NCBI GenBank assembly: GCA_947259645.1
Contig: CAMYND010000005.1
Span: forward strand, 1 to 64,000
Direction of reading: 5' to 3'
Source of the DNA: Thermodesulfovibrionia bacterium
Lineage (GTDB): Bacteria; Nitrospirota; Thermodesulfovibrionia; UBA6902
Length of the DNA: 64,000 bases
The position numbers and the translations under genes were made by a program. Shown in pieces: positions 24,265 through 32,791 of the stretch (position 1 is the first letter of the stretch; each line of letters opens with the position of its first letter). The notes under the pieces are model-generated. The model saw only the letters and a program-made list of their open reading frames with translations. It did no database searches and had not been told where the DNA came from.

Positions 24265-25451
24265 AAGTTATTAAAGACGCACTCGGATATGCCATGGGGA
24301 ATTTAGCAGCTGCTGACAGGAAATTTTATCTTTACTGTTTCGTTTTACTGGTTATTGCTGGTGTGGGTTTGTCAGATGCGGTTATTGCCGTGGCAGAGGG
24401 ACACCATCATTCAAACATGAGTGACATGGTCCCGTGGGGCATATTTATATCGGGGCTGGCATTCTTTATCGGGTTGAGCGCAGGAGCGACCATGGTCGGT
24501 CTTTTAATACACGGATTTGGACGTGATGACTACCACCCGATCGGGACGCGCGCAATTCTGATCGGGATGATATGCATTTTTGCGGCCATGGGTTGTGTCA
24601 TGATGGATGTCGGGAATCCGTTCAGGGCGATGAAGATCCCCTTTCTGCTGAGAAATGAAACCTCGATGTTTTTCATTTCATCGTCCAGCTACATGGGATT
24701 TACCGCTCTTTTAATGGCAGAGCTTGTATCAACGGTATATGTAACGATCGGGAAGGCAGGACGCAGGGGTAAAAAAATAGCCAAGGTCCTTGGTATTATC
24801 GCTGTCCCGTATGCCCTTATCGTAGTGCATTCATTTACCGGCACAATTTTCGGGGTAGTCAAGGCACGTGAAATGTGGAATACCCCCCTGCTGCCGGTGC
24901 ATTTCGTGACATCCGCACTTGCGAGTGGTTTTGCCCTGGTCATCCTGGTAACCATTATTACTTCGTGGGTCAACAAGAAGCACCTGGTAAGCAAAGAAAC
25001 GTACAACCACATGGGAATAATGTTGTGCTTCTTTCTGATTGCAACCGTCTTCCTTGATACCTTTGACTATCTGATACTCAAGTACAGCGGCACTGCAGAA
25101 GGTCTGGAAACATGGGATATCTTTACCGGCAGATACCTGGTGACATTCTTAATCAACATGGTTGGATTGTATGTTGCATTAATAATGACCGCGTTTAAAA
25201 AATTGAGAACTCCCACAGGACTTTTTTATGCATCAGTGATCGTTATTATAGCTATTGCAGCATACAGAATTAATCTGATATCAATAGGTCAGCTCGTTCC
25301 TCTGTATCATGAGCTTGGGGAAATACAGTATGTTCCGAACATACATGAGATTGCACCCTTTATCGGGCTGACAGCTGCGCTTATGCTTCTTTTCGCGCTT
25401 CTGACAAAGGTCCTCCCTATGGAGGATACAGTACATGCAACTAATGAATGA
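24261..25451 (+). CDS. NrfD/PsrC-type integral membrane quinone-interacting subunit
   Basis: 396 aa with about nine or ten hydrophobic helices, in the NrfD family pattern. It overlaps the FeS subunit by four bases and starts with GTG. NrfD proteins exchange electrons between the quinone pool and a periplasmic FeS subunit. With two octa/dodecahaem cytochromes and a Mo enzyme downstream, the assembly resembles Qrc or alternative complex III in parts list, though with many more haems. Direction of electron flow cannot be read from sequence. Confidence 0.88.
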   Translation: MKVIKDALGYAMGNLAAADRKFYLYCFVLLVIAGVGLSDAVIAVAEGHHHSNMSDMVPWGIFISGLAFFIGLSAGATMVGLLIHGFGRDDYHPIGTRAILIGMICIFAAMGCVMMDVGNPFRAMKIPFLLRNETSMFFISSSSYMGFTALLMAELVSTVYVTIGKAGRRGKKIAKVLGIIAVPYALIVVHSFTGTIFGVVKAREMWNTPLLPVHFVTSALASGFALVILVTIITSWVNKKHLVSKETYNHMGIMLCFFLIATVFLDTFDYLILKYSGTAEGLETWDIFTGRYLVTFLINMVGLYVALIMTAFKKLRTPTGLFYASVIVIIAIAAYRINLISIGQLVPLYHELGEIQYVPNIHEIAPFIGLTAALMLLFALLTKVLPMEDTVHATNE

Positions 25452-25500
25452 GGTTTTAATTTAACGAGGATATGAAATTATTGATAGACGGAGGTTTGAG

Positions 25501-26898
25501 ATGAAAAAACGTTCCTGTAAATGGAGCTGGTGGACAATTTTATTTGTGTCTCTCTTATTAATAGTGCTTGACAGTAACTCGTACGCAGAGAAGGAAGCTT
25601 CAGCGGCAACAGGAGAGGCAGAGGCATATGTTAGTTATGAGTTACTTGGTGAGCCTGAATATGTTGGTGCTGAGAAATGTAAAGATTGTCACTGGAGAGA
25701 GTTTGATTCATGGAAGCATACATTACATTCCAAATTTATGCAGGAAGCGAATGAATTTACCGTAATGGGAGATTTTGGGAGAAACAACAAGCTGACGGTT
25801 AAAGTCACGAGGAAAGCCCCCAAGATGGCACGCAGTAAGACTACATCGACAATGTATAAGAAAGACGGGAAATATTATGTGAATACCATCGGTCCTGACT
25901 GGGAGTTCCATGATTACGAAGTTAAATACGTTATCGGCGTTAACAGGGAACAGAGTTATGTAACGATATTTCCAAATGGCGAACTGCATGTTCTCCCGGT
26001 TGAATGGGAGATTGAAGAGACTAAATGGGAAGATAATCGCGGTCTGGAGAAACACTATCCGGGAAATGGCAAATACTGGAGCGATGCTGGAAGATCCTGG
26101 CAGTTTGCATGTGGCAGCTGTCATGTCACAGGAATGAAGATAAATTACGACAGGGCATCCGATTCATTTAATACAACCTGGACTGATCTCGGAATTTCAT
26201 GTGAAGCGTGCCATGGCCCGGGAAGCAACCATATTCAAGTAGCGAAAACACTGTTTGACAAAGAGAAGGATACTATTATCAACCCCGCAAAATTACCCTG
26301 GAAGCTTCGCTCCATGGTGTGCGGCCAGTGCCACAACTGGGGTGCAAGCGCAGCAAAGGTTACGCCGGCTAAAGAAGGGTTTCCGGAAAAGTATGCTTTT
26401 GCATACGGGTACAAAGTGGGGCAGCCCCTTTATCTCTTTTATGATGAAGAACTTGATGATGAAAAGAAACATCACCAGCAATACAACGAGTGGCAGGAGA
26501 GTGCGCACGCAAAGGCAGGAGTCGCCTGCACAACCTGTCATGGTGTACATCAGGAGGGGGCGCACAAGTCACCGCATAAATCCCAGACAAAGTATATTGC
26601 GGACAGTCTCTGTACAAATTGTCACGCATCCATGACAAGAAAATCAGCGCACCGGATTCATACGTTTGGAAGCTGCATCGCCTGTCATATGCCAAAGTCA
26701 AAAGGCCACGAGCACAGCCATACCTTTGAATTTGTTTCTCCCGAGGAGAGCATACGGGCCGGGGGAGTTGACAAGAAGCCCAACTCCTGCAGCGGGTGTC
26801 ATCACCATAAGGACACCCCGTTAGAAGCACTGGTTGAGTTTCTCGATGCAGTAAAGAAGAAAGATATGCCTGTTCCGTTTTCGGTTCACGGGAGATAA
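25501..26898 (+). CDS. Octahaem c-type cytochrome (cytochrome c554-like)
   Basis: 465 aa with a signal peptide. Eight CXXCH motifs: CKDCH, CGSCH, CEACH, CGQCH, CTTCH, CTNCH, CIACH, CSGCH. The beginning (YVGAEKCKDCHWREFDSWKHTLHS) and the CEACHGPGSNH element are typical of the cytochrome c554/c' superfamily. It is paralogous to the octahaem gene at 37503 along its whole length, with the same order of motifs and similar spacing. GGAGG precedes the ATG. It is a probable periplasmic electron conduit between the FeS/NrfD pair and the Mo enzyme. Confidence 0.88.
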   Translation: MKKRSCKWSWWTILFVSLLLIVLDSNSYAEKEASAATGEAEAYVSYELLGEPEYVGAEKCKDCHWREFDSWKHTLHSKFMQEANEFTVMGDFGRNNKLTVKVTRKAPKMARSKTTSTMYKKDGKYYVNTIGPDWEFHDYEVKYVIGVNREQSYVTIFPNGELHVLPVEWEIEETKWEDNRGLEKHYPGNGKYWSDAGRSWQFACGSCHVTGMKINYDRASDSFNTTWTDLGISCEACHGPGSNHIQVAKTLFDKEKDTIINPAKLPWKLRSMVCGQCHNWGASAAKVTPAKEGFPEKYAFAYGYKVGQPLYLFYDEELDDEKKHHQQYNEWQESAHAKAGVACTTCHGVHQEGAHKSPHKSQTKYIADSLCTNCHASMTRKSAHRIHTFGSCIACHMPKSKGHEHSHTFEFVSPEESIRAGGVDKKPNSCSGCHHHKDTPLEALVEFLDAVKKKDMPVPFSVHGR

Positions 26899-26947
26899 TT
26901 ATGAAGATTATGAAAGTTCCTATAGAGTCCAGGAGAAGGAGAGAGTA

Positions 26948-28468
26948 ATGAAAAAAGAATTTATACTCATTGTCTTTATTATATTTCTCATTATTCCGCG
27001 AATTGGAAACTCGGCAGAAACTACCCATACGGAGGGCTCCGGGATCACTGTCCCTGATGTAAAGAAACAGTTCTTCTGCGGGTACTGTCACGTATTGAGT
27101 TATCCAAAGGTGATCAAAAAGGCATATTTCTCGTGGAAAGAGGGGAAACATAAAGACATAGGATGCGTTCAGTGCCACTATCCCCCGGAGCAGCTGAAGT
27201 ATGAAGTGCCGGAACATAAGAAAATACCAAAGAGCAAGGAAGACACTTCAGATAAATCTGCCATGGATTTTATGAAGACAGAGCTTGAGGTCCTTTCACG
27301 ACTCATAACAGTCCTGAACATGGACTCATCAGTGCCGAGGACAAAACCAAGGCTGGATGACCGCAGTTGCACGGCATCAAAGTGTCATCCACAAACCGGG
27401 AAAGGAAAAGAGGGAGAATACTGGACAAAGAAAATAGAGTTTGCCACATATGAAAAAGCGGACAAGACAAAAGTTATTGTGCCCTATGTCCATGAAAAAC
27501 ATTTTGACCCGAAGACCTTCGTCGAAGGACAGGAACTGCACTGCACGAGCTGTCATCAGCGTGAGTCAGAAGAAAAGCATTTTGAAGTAAATAAGCAAAA
27601 GTGCTTCCTCTGCCACTTTAAAAACCTCGCCCTTAATGAGAAACGCGCAAAATGCGCTCTTTGCCACGAAGTCCCGACAGCTCCCCTGCAAAAACAGAAA
27701 AAGGAGGGGGCAGGGGAAGAGGAGAAGCCTATTACCCATAAATCCCTTGAGGAAGCAAAGGTTGCATGTGAAAGCTGCCATATGCATCTGGTGAAGGGGC
27801 GTGGTCTTGTAAGGCAAGAACAATGTCTGAATTGCCATGATAATGGAGATCAGATCGAAAAGGGCCTGTCCGATAAAAAACTGATGCATGAAAAGCATGT
27901 GGCAGCGCAAAGTGCCCACTGTTTTAACTGCCACGAGCCGATAGAGCATAAACCGTCAGACTTTCTTGACGTTGCCCGTAGCGAGTGTTCGACCTGCCAT
28001 CCCAATCATCACAAATATCAGAAACTCCTGCTTGCAGGTGCGGACTTTAAGAATGTTAAGGGAATACCTAGCCTCATGTACGGAGTAAATACTAACTGCC
28101 TCGCCTGCCATAACGAAGAGAAAATTGTCAAAGGTGAAAAGGTCAGGCATGGATCAGGGAAATCTTGCGCTAAATGTCACACGGAAAAACATGAGGACAT
28201 GGCAACTGAATGGAAAGACAAGACAAATGAAGAAATGGCAGGAGCCAAAGAAATAGAACAGGAGCTGTTAGATGCAATTGAAAATGCAAAAGGCAAGGTT
28301 TCAAAGAAAAAATTAGATAAAGCGATGGTAATGCTGAAAGAAGGGAGGGAATACCTGTCTCTGGTTGAGTATGGTGGCGGTGTACATAATAAAAAATACT
28401 CTGTGACTCTTATTGATGAAGCGATGAATAACCTTGAGGATGCGATAGATCTGCTTGCTGATGAATGA
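26948..28468 (+). CDS. Dodecahaem c-type cytochrome
   Basis: 506 aa, signal peptide, twelve haem motifs: CGYCH, CVQCH, CTASKCH (CX4CH), CTSCH, CFLCH, CALCH, CESCH, CLNCH, CFNCH, CSTCH, CLACH, CAKCH. The first two with the long N-terminal helix recall a NapC-type beginning; the rest have cytochrome c3/c7-like spacing. The last ~100 residues are haem-free, charged helices (EMAGAKEIEQELLDAIENAKGKVS...), perhaps a docking arm. It has an AAGGAG ribosome site and lies 49 bases after the octahaem gene. Confidence 0.87.
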   Translation: MKKEFILIVFIIFLIIPRIGNSAETTHTEGSGITVPDVKKQFFCGYCHVLSYPKVIKKAYFSWKEGKHKDIGCVQCHYPPEQLKYEVPEHKKIPKSKEDTSDKSAMDFMKTELEVLSRLITVLNMDSSVPRTKPRLDDRSCTASKCHPQTGKGKEGEYWTKKIEFATYEKADKTKVIVPYVHEKHFDPKTFVEGQELHCTSCHQRESEEKHFEVNKQKCFLCHFKNLALNEKRAKCALCHEVPTAPLQKQKKEGAGEEEKPITHKSLEEAKVACESCHMHLVKGRGLVRQEQCLNCHDNGDQIEKGLSDKKLMHEKHVAAQSAHCFNCHEPIEHKPSDFLDVARSECSTCHPNHHKYQKLLLAGADFKNVKGIPSLMYGVNTNCLACHNEEKIVKGEKVRHGSGKSCAKCHTEKHEDMATEWKDKTNEEMAGAKEIEQELLDAIENAKGKVSKKKLDKAMVMLKEGREYLSLVEYGGGVHNKKYSVTLIDEAMNNLEDAIDLLADE

Positions 28469-28504
28469 GCCAATGGGTTTGAGGCATAAAAAATCAAGGA
28501 GGGA

Positions 28505-28546
28505 ATGCCTATGGTTGTTAGCTGTTACAACTTCAACAAATACTAA
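28505..28546 (+). CDS. Possible mini-ORF (13 codons; 11 from an inner ATG)
   Basis: An AAGGAGGG element at 28496-28503 precedes two in-frame ATGs (28505 and 28511). The reading frame encodes MPMVVSCYNFNKY and then stops, 15 bases before the next gene. The spacing suits the inner ATG. It may be a leader peptide or a chance element; the Cys/Tyr/Phe-rich peptide has no known match that I recall. Confidence 0.25.
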   Translation: MPMVVSCYNFNKY

Positions 28547-28561
28547 ATTAAGGAGGGAACC

Positions 28562-29410
28562 ATGAGTAAGACCAAAAAAGTATCCCGTCGTGATGTATTG
28601 AAGACGGGAGGCGCCGTTGCAGCGGCAGCCACCGTAACTGGTATGCCTGCCTCAATAGCAGAGGCGGCAACAGGGAATCCCCGCTGGGCATTTGTTGTGG
28701 ATCTCAGAAGGTGTGTCGGCTGCAGGACATGCACTATCTCGTGCAAGTCTGAATTCAATGTGCCTCTCGGAAGGTGGAGAGCAGTTATCAAAACAGTGGA
28801 CTGGGGAAAATTCCCCACCGCCAGGAGAGCCTTTGTACCCAGGCTCTGTAATCACTGTGCAGGTGAATCTGACACGGGGGTCCCGCCCTGTGTTGAAAAA
28901 TGCCCGGAAGCAAAAAGCGGCAAGAGAATGAAACTGGGAAATGAAAGGTACAGGACAGGGGCAACATACAAACGTCCTGACGGGATGATCCTCGTTGATA
29001 TGGACCTTTGTATCGGATGTTACAAGTGCATTGATGCCTGTCCCTACGGGGTCCGGTATGTTGATCCTAACGTAAAGCTCAAAAGGCCTGACAGGGAAAA
29101 GGATCTCGGCATTGGCAAATGTACCTTCTGTGAGCACCGCGTTGATCAGGGAATCGAGCCATCATGTGTGCAGGCATGTCCGCACGAAACAAGGTCATTT
29201 GGCGACATGAACGACCCCGGCAGTAAGGTGTCCAAATTGATTAAGGAATTTGGCCTTGACAAGAAAAGAGCGGATACAACGCTTCTGCCTGATGAAGGCA
29301 CAATGCCCCACGTATTTTATATTGACCCGGAAGGCGTATTGGACCATTACTCTTTTGATCATAAGAACCAAGAGAAAAGATTGGCTGAATACCGGGACAA
29401 TATAATTTAG
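28562..29410 (+). CDS. Tat-exported four-cluster ferredoxin-type subunit of the Mo enzyme
   Basis: 282 aa. Tat signal VSRRDVLKTGGAV, then four [4Fe-4S] motifs: CVGCRTCTISC, CNHC...CVEKC, CIGCYKCIDAC, CTFC...CVQAC. It is the second such subunit in the operon and, being directly upstream of the catalytic gene (27 bases), is probably its dedicated partner (PsrB/PhsB-like). The second cluster has a long insertion (CNHCAGESDTGVPPC), as in several DMSO-reductase-family beta subunits. Confidence 0.9.
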   Translation: MSKTKKVSRRDVLKTGGAVAAAATVTGMPASIAEAATGNPRWAFVVDLRRCVGCRTCTISCKSEFNVPLGRWRAVIKTVDWGKFPTARRAFVPRLCNHCAGESDTGVPPCVEKCPEAKSGKRMKLGNERYRTGATYKRPDGMILVDMDLCIGCYKCIDACPYGVRYVDPNVKLKRPDREKDLGIGKCTFCEHRVDQGIEPSCVQACPHETRSFGDMNDPGSKVSKLIKEFGLDKKRADTTLLPDEGTMPHVFYIDPEGVLDHYSFDHKNQEKRLAEYRDNII

Positions 29411-29436
29411 TGGCTACTAAAAGAAAGGAGGAAAGT

Positions 29437-31956
29437 ATGGCACAGTTAACACGAAGAAACTTTATGAAATTCGCTGTAGCCAGCGGTGCGGTCCTTGCAG
29501 CCGGTGAGGGTATGAAATCCAAAGCTCTTGCTGGAGACATAAAGACGCAGACAGGGAGAGATTTCTCGCCGACGACCAAGAAGGAACGGAAAGCGATTCC
29601 ATCGGCATGCTGGCAGTGCGTTTCCAGAGACTCCATGATCGGCTTTGTGGAGGACGGCAGGCTCGTCAAACTTGAAGGTCAACCGAAATCAATTCGGGGA
29701 AACGGACACATCTGCGCGAGAGGACAGGCCGGTCTCACCTCGGTCTATGACCCTGACAGGATTCTTCACCCGATGAAAAGGATTGGACCACGAGGGTCAG
29801 GCCAGTGGAAAAGGATATCCTGGGACGAGGCAGTCGGCGAGCTGACAAGCAGGATCAAAAAACTCCGTGATGCCGGGACTCCTGAGAAGTTCCTGTACCA
29901 TTACGGAAGGGCGAAGGCAAGCTCAGGCAAGCTCATTGGCGGTATGGTAAAAGCCACGGGCACAGGATCAATCGGCAACCACACCGGTGTATGCGAATCA
30001 GCCAAGTGGACAGCCCAGGAAATGACCTGGGGCGGACACTTTGACAACTGGGACATTGACAACACCAAGTACATGCTCATTTTCGGCAGCAACATCCTCG
30101 AGACCCACACTAACCATATGTCAGTAGCCCACAGGATCATGCACGCAAAGGTTGACCGCGGCGTCAAGATGGTGACCTTTGATGTCAGGATGTCCAACAC
30201 GGCTGCGAAGTCTGATGAGTACATACCGATCAAGCAGGGAACGGACATGGCAGTTTTTCTTGCCATGACAAAGGTGATTCTCGACAAAGGTCTTTACAAA
30301 GGTGCAGGCGAGGAGTTTCTTGAATACTGCAAATGCACGGAGAAACACGATGACTCTGTCGCGAACAAGATAGCGGCCCTGAAGAAACACTATGCTAACT
30401 ACACCCCGGCATGGGCAGCGCAGATAAGCGGGGTTCCTGCCTCAACCATTGAGCGGATTGCCGTTGAATACGCGACAACAAAACCTGCGGTCCTGATCGC
30501 ATACAGGGGACCTGTCACAACCTATAATGGTACTGACTGCGAGCGCGCACGCCAGGTTCTCTCATCGATTACAGGGAATGTTGATGCCCCGGGCACGAAC
30601 TGCAAGGCAGTCGGTGCGGGATGGTCATCTGCAGCAATCCCGAAGGCCAAGACAAAAAAGGTGAAGGACATCTTTGACGGCGCTCCAAAAGGAGAGCCCG
30701 AGTCATACCCGTTCCCGACTCACCATGCGAGCCACCAGGTGCTCGACAGGATCAAGGCCAAGGGTCCCGGAACATTTGATGTGGCGGTCTGGTATTGCTA
30801 CACACCTGTTTTCGCAAACGGGAACCATATGCGAAACATAGAGATTGTGAAGGATGAAAAGCTCCTTCCCTTTGTTGTTTCCTGCGACACTTCTTATGGT
30901 GACTCCACGCACTATGCTGACATGATCATGCCTGATGCGACCTACCTGGAAAGGTATGACTGGGAAGACATGGTCGATCCGACCCAGATAGGTGAGTTCT
31001 ACATTCGCCAGGCCCTTGTGAAACCTCTCGGTGAAGCACGGGATTTCGGTGATGTAATGATCGAGGTCGTCAACCGCCTGGGCATCAAGACTGACTACAA
31101 GACAAAAGAAGAGTACGTCAAGATGTCAGTTGATATGACCCCTGGCGTAAAAGAGGCAGGCGGCTGGGCATACATGGCGAAACACGGTGTCTGGAACGAC
31201 GGCAAGGCAAAATTCTACAGCTACAAAAAAGAAGTCCCTGCCAGCGCGATTAAGGAAGACGGCGTTGTCTATGACGAACAGGCCGGTGTGTACTGGAACG
31301 CCAAGAAGGCCCATGCAAAGCCGGGCGACAGCTACTTTAAGACAAAGAACGCTTACAAGTATTATGTTGCCACAAAGATGGGGAATAAACTCCTTGCAGG
31401 CTTCAAGCCGGACAAGATCAACAAGTCCGGCTACATGGAACTCTGGTCCCAGGTCGTAAAGGATGCTGGGTATAATGCACTTCCCGAGTGGATTCCGGCT
31501 CCGAACCAGAAAAACATGGGACCGAATGATATGCATCTGACCACCTACAAGGTCTGTGTGCAGACCCATTCCCGTACCCAGAACAACAAGTGGCTGACCG
31601 AGATCTATCCAAACAACCATGCCTGGATCAACCCGAAGGATGCATCGAAAAGGGGAATCGGGGACGGCGACAAGATCAAGGTCAAGTCTTCGATCGCCGA
31701 GATGGAAACCTATGCACATGTGACTGAAAACGCCCAACCGGGTCATATTCATATTTCACACCACATGGGGCATTACCAGTACGGAAGGTACGCATCCGGA
31801 AAACGGGCGCCTGAAGGCAGGGACGATCCGGATGACAAGAACATCCACTGGAAATGGCACGGCTCACATCCCAACCAGGTAATACCGAACCGGGGTGATC
31901 GACTCGGCGGATTCCAGCGTTGGAACGATACTGTTGTGCAGGTAAGAAAAGCGTAA
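29437..31956 (+). CDS. Molybdopterin oxidoreductase catalytic subunit (PsrA/PhsA/ArrA-like), Tat-exported
   Basis: 839 aa. The ATG at 29437 has AAAGGAGG upstream and opens a Tat signal (LTRRNFMKFAVASGA). An N-terminal FeS motif follows with Cys58, Cys61 and Cys93, but the usual third cysteine is Asp65 (CWQCVSRD). Cys186 in VCESAK stands where the metal-binding Cys lies in PsrA/PhsA/ArrA enzymes. Later MopB motifs (FGSNILETHTNHM, ITGNVDAPGTN, DTSYGDSTHYADMIMPDATYLER) are all present. The operon supplies FeS, NrfD, TorD and TatA. The substrate is unknown: sulfur compounds, arsenate, selenate or other oxyanions are all possible for the family. Confidence 0.88.
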   Translation: MAQLTRRNFMKFAVASGAVLAAGEGMKSKALAGDIKTQTGRDFSPTTKKERKAIPSACWQCVSRDSMIGFVEDGRLVKLEGQPKSIRGNGHICARGQAGLTSVYDPDRILHPMKRIGPRGSGQWKRISWDEAVGELTSRIKKLRDAGTPEKFLYHYGRAKASSGKLIGGMVKATGTGSIGNHTGVCESAKWTAQEMTWGGHFDNWDIDNTKYMLIFGSNILETHTNHMSVAHRIMHAKVDRGVKMVTFDVRMSNTAAKSDEYIPIKQGTDMAVFLAMTKVILDKGLYKGAGEEFLEYCKCTEKHDDSVANKIAALKKHYANYTPAWAAQISGVPASTIERIAVEYATTKPAVLIAYRGPVTTYNGTDCERARQVLSSITGNVDAPGTNCKAVGAGWSSAAIPKAKTKKVKDIFDGAPKGEPESYPFPTHHASHQVLDRIKAKGPGTFDVAVWYCYTPVFANGNHMRNIEIVKDEKLLPFVVSCDTSYGDSTHYADMIMPDATYLERYDWEDMVDPTQIGEFYIRQALVKPLGEARDFGDVMIEVVNRLGIKTDYKTKEEYVKMSVDMTPGVKEAGGWAYMAKHGVWNDGKAKFYSYKKEVPASAIKEDGVVYDEQAGVYWNAKKAHAKPGDSYFKTKNAYKYYVATKMGNKLLAGFKPDKINKSGYMELWSQVVKDAGYNALPEWIPAPNQKNMGPNDMHLTTYKVCVQTHSRTQNNKWLTEIYPNNHAWINPKDASKRGIGDGDKIKVKSSIAEMETYAHVTENAQPGHIHISHHMGHYQYGRYASGKRAPEGRDDPDDKNIHWKWHGSHPNQVIPNRGDRLGGFQRWNDTVVQVRKA

Positions 31957-31965
31957 CCTTAAAAA

Positions 31966-32010
31966 GGCCCCTTTCCGCTCCTTATGTAAGGCGGAAAGGG
32001 GCCCCTTTTT
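31966..32010 (+). terminator. Rho-independent terminator after the Mo enzyme gene
   Basis: A 13-bp perfect stem (GGCCCCTTTCCGC) with a 12-base loop, followed by CCTTTTT. It lies ten bases after the stop of the catalytic subunit. The genes beyond it (torD onward) probably depend on read-through or on a separate promoter (TATAAT near 32028). Confidence 0.85.
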
Positions 32011-32068
32011 ATGAACCGGGAGCTGTTATAATGGTTCCTATGAACTGTATTAAGAGGAGTCTTGCCAT

Positions 32069-32755
32069 ATGAAAAATAATACGGAATTAAAAGAGAGCGC
32101 TGAACATGCACAGCAGAGGAGCAATGTTTATGGCTTTTTGGCAGCAGTCTATCGCAAAGAGCTGTCAGCAGAGTTGCTTGTTCAGATCAAAGACTCCCCC
32201 TTTAGAGAGGTTCTGTCTGATCTTGGAGTCAATCTGGGTAAGGAGTTCTTTTCAGCGCCGGAGGAAGAACTCATTGAAAATTATGCCATAGAGTATACAA
32301 GGCTGTTTCTTGGACCCGGCAAGCATATATCGCCTCATGAGTCAATTCATTATGAGAGAGATGACGGCGATTGGGGGACACATTGGAGTGCATCCACCGT
32401 TGAGGTTAAGAAGTTTGTAGAATCTCTCGGACTGAATTACAGTGAAACCGACAGAAGCATGCCTGATCATATCAGTGTTGAATTCGAGCTCATGCAAAAA
32501 CTTATTGAAAAGGAAAAAGAGGAATGGGAAGTAAATGAAGGCAAAGATGCACTGCATTATATCAAGATCGAGAATATGTTCATGAAAGATCACATATTAA
32601 AATGGATTCCCCAATTCTGTGACAAAGTGATCGCTGAAGCAGAACTCCCGTTTTATAAAGAGATTGCAAAACTCACTAAAAAGTTTCTTGAGTTTGACAA
32701 AAAAGAGACGTCAGTCAATGGAGAAGAAGACCGGCAAAAAGTGGAGCAGGCATAA
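32069..32755 (+). CDS. TorD/DmsD-family chaperone for the Mo enzyme
   Basis: 228 aa all-helical protein of the TorD family (RSNVYGFLAAVYRKELS, YTRLFLGPGKHISPHESIHYE, MPDHISVEFELM). These chaperones bind the Tat signal of a specific molybdoenzyme and guide cofactor insertion. Its place 112 bases after the catalytic subunit makes that enzyme the client. A TATAAT box near 32028 may give it its own promoter. Confidence 0.9.
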   Translation: MKNNTELKESAEHAQQRSNVYGFLAAVYRKELSAELLVQIKDSPFREVLSDLGVNLGKEFFSAPEEELIENYAIEYTRLFLGPGKHISPHESIHYERDDGDWGTHWSASTVEVKKFVESLGLNYSETDRSMPDHISVEFELMQKLIEKEKEEWEVNEGKDALHYIKIENMFMKDHILKWIPQFCDKVIAEAELPFYKEIAKLTKKFLEFDKKETSVNGEEDRQKVEQA

Positions 32756-32791
32756 AAATGTTAACACAACTCATGAATTAACCGGGCCACC

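Noticed and set aside
29437..31956. Naming the Mo enzyme as arsenate reductase (ArrA) because of the ars genes nearby
   Set aside because: Linkage is the only support; the FeS motif is CxxCxxxD, not the ArrA type I would expect, and no ArrA-specific motif was seen.
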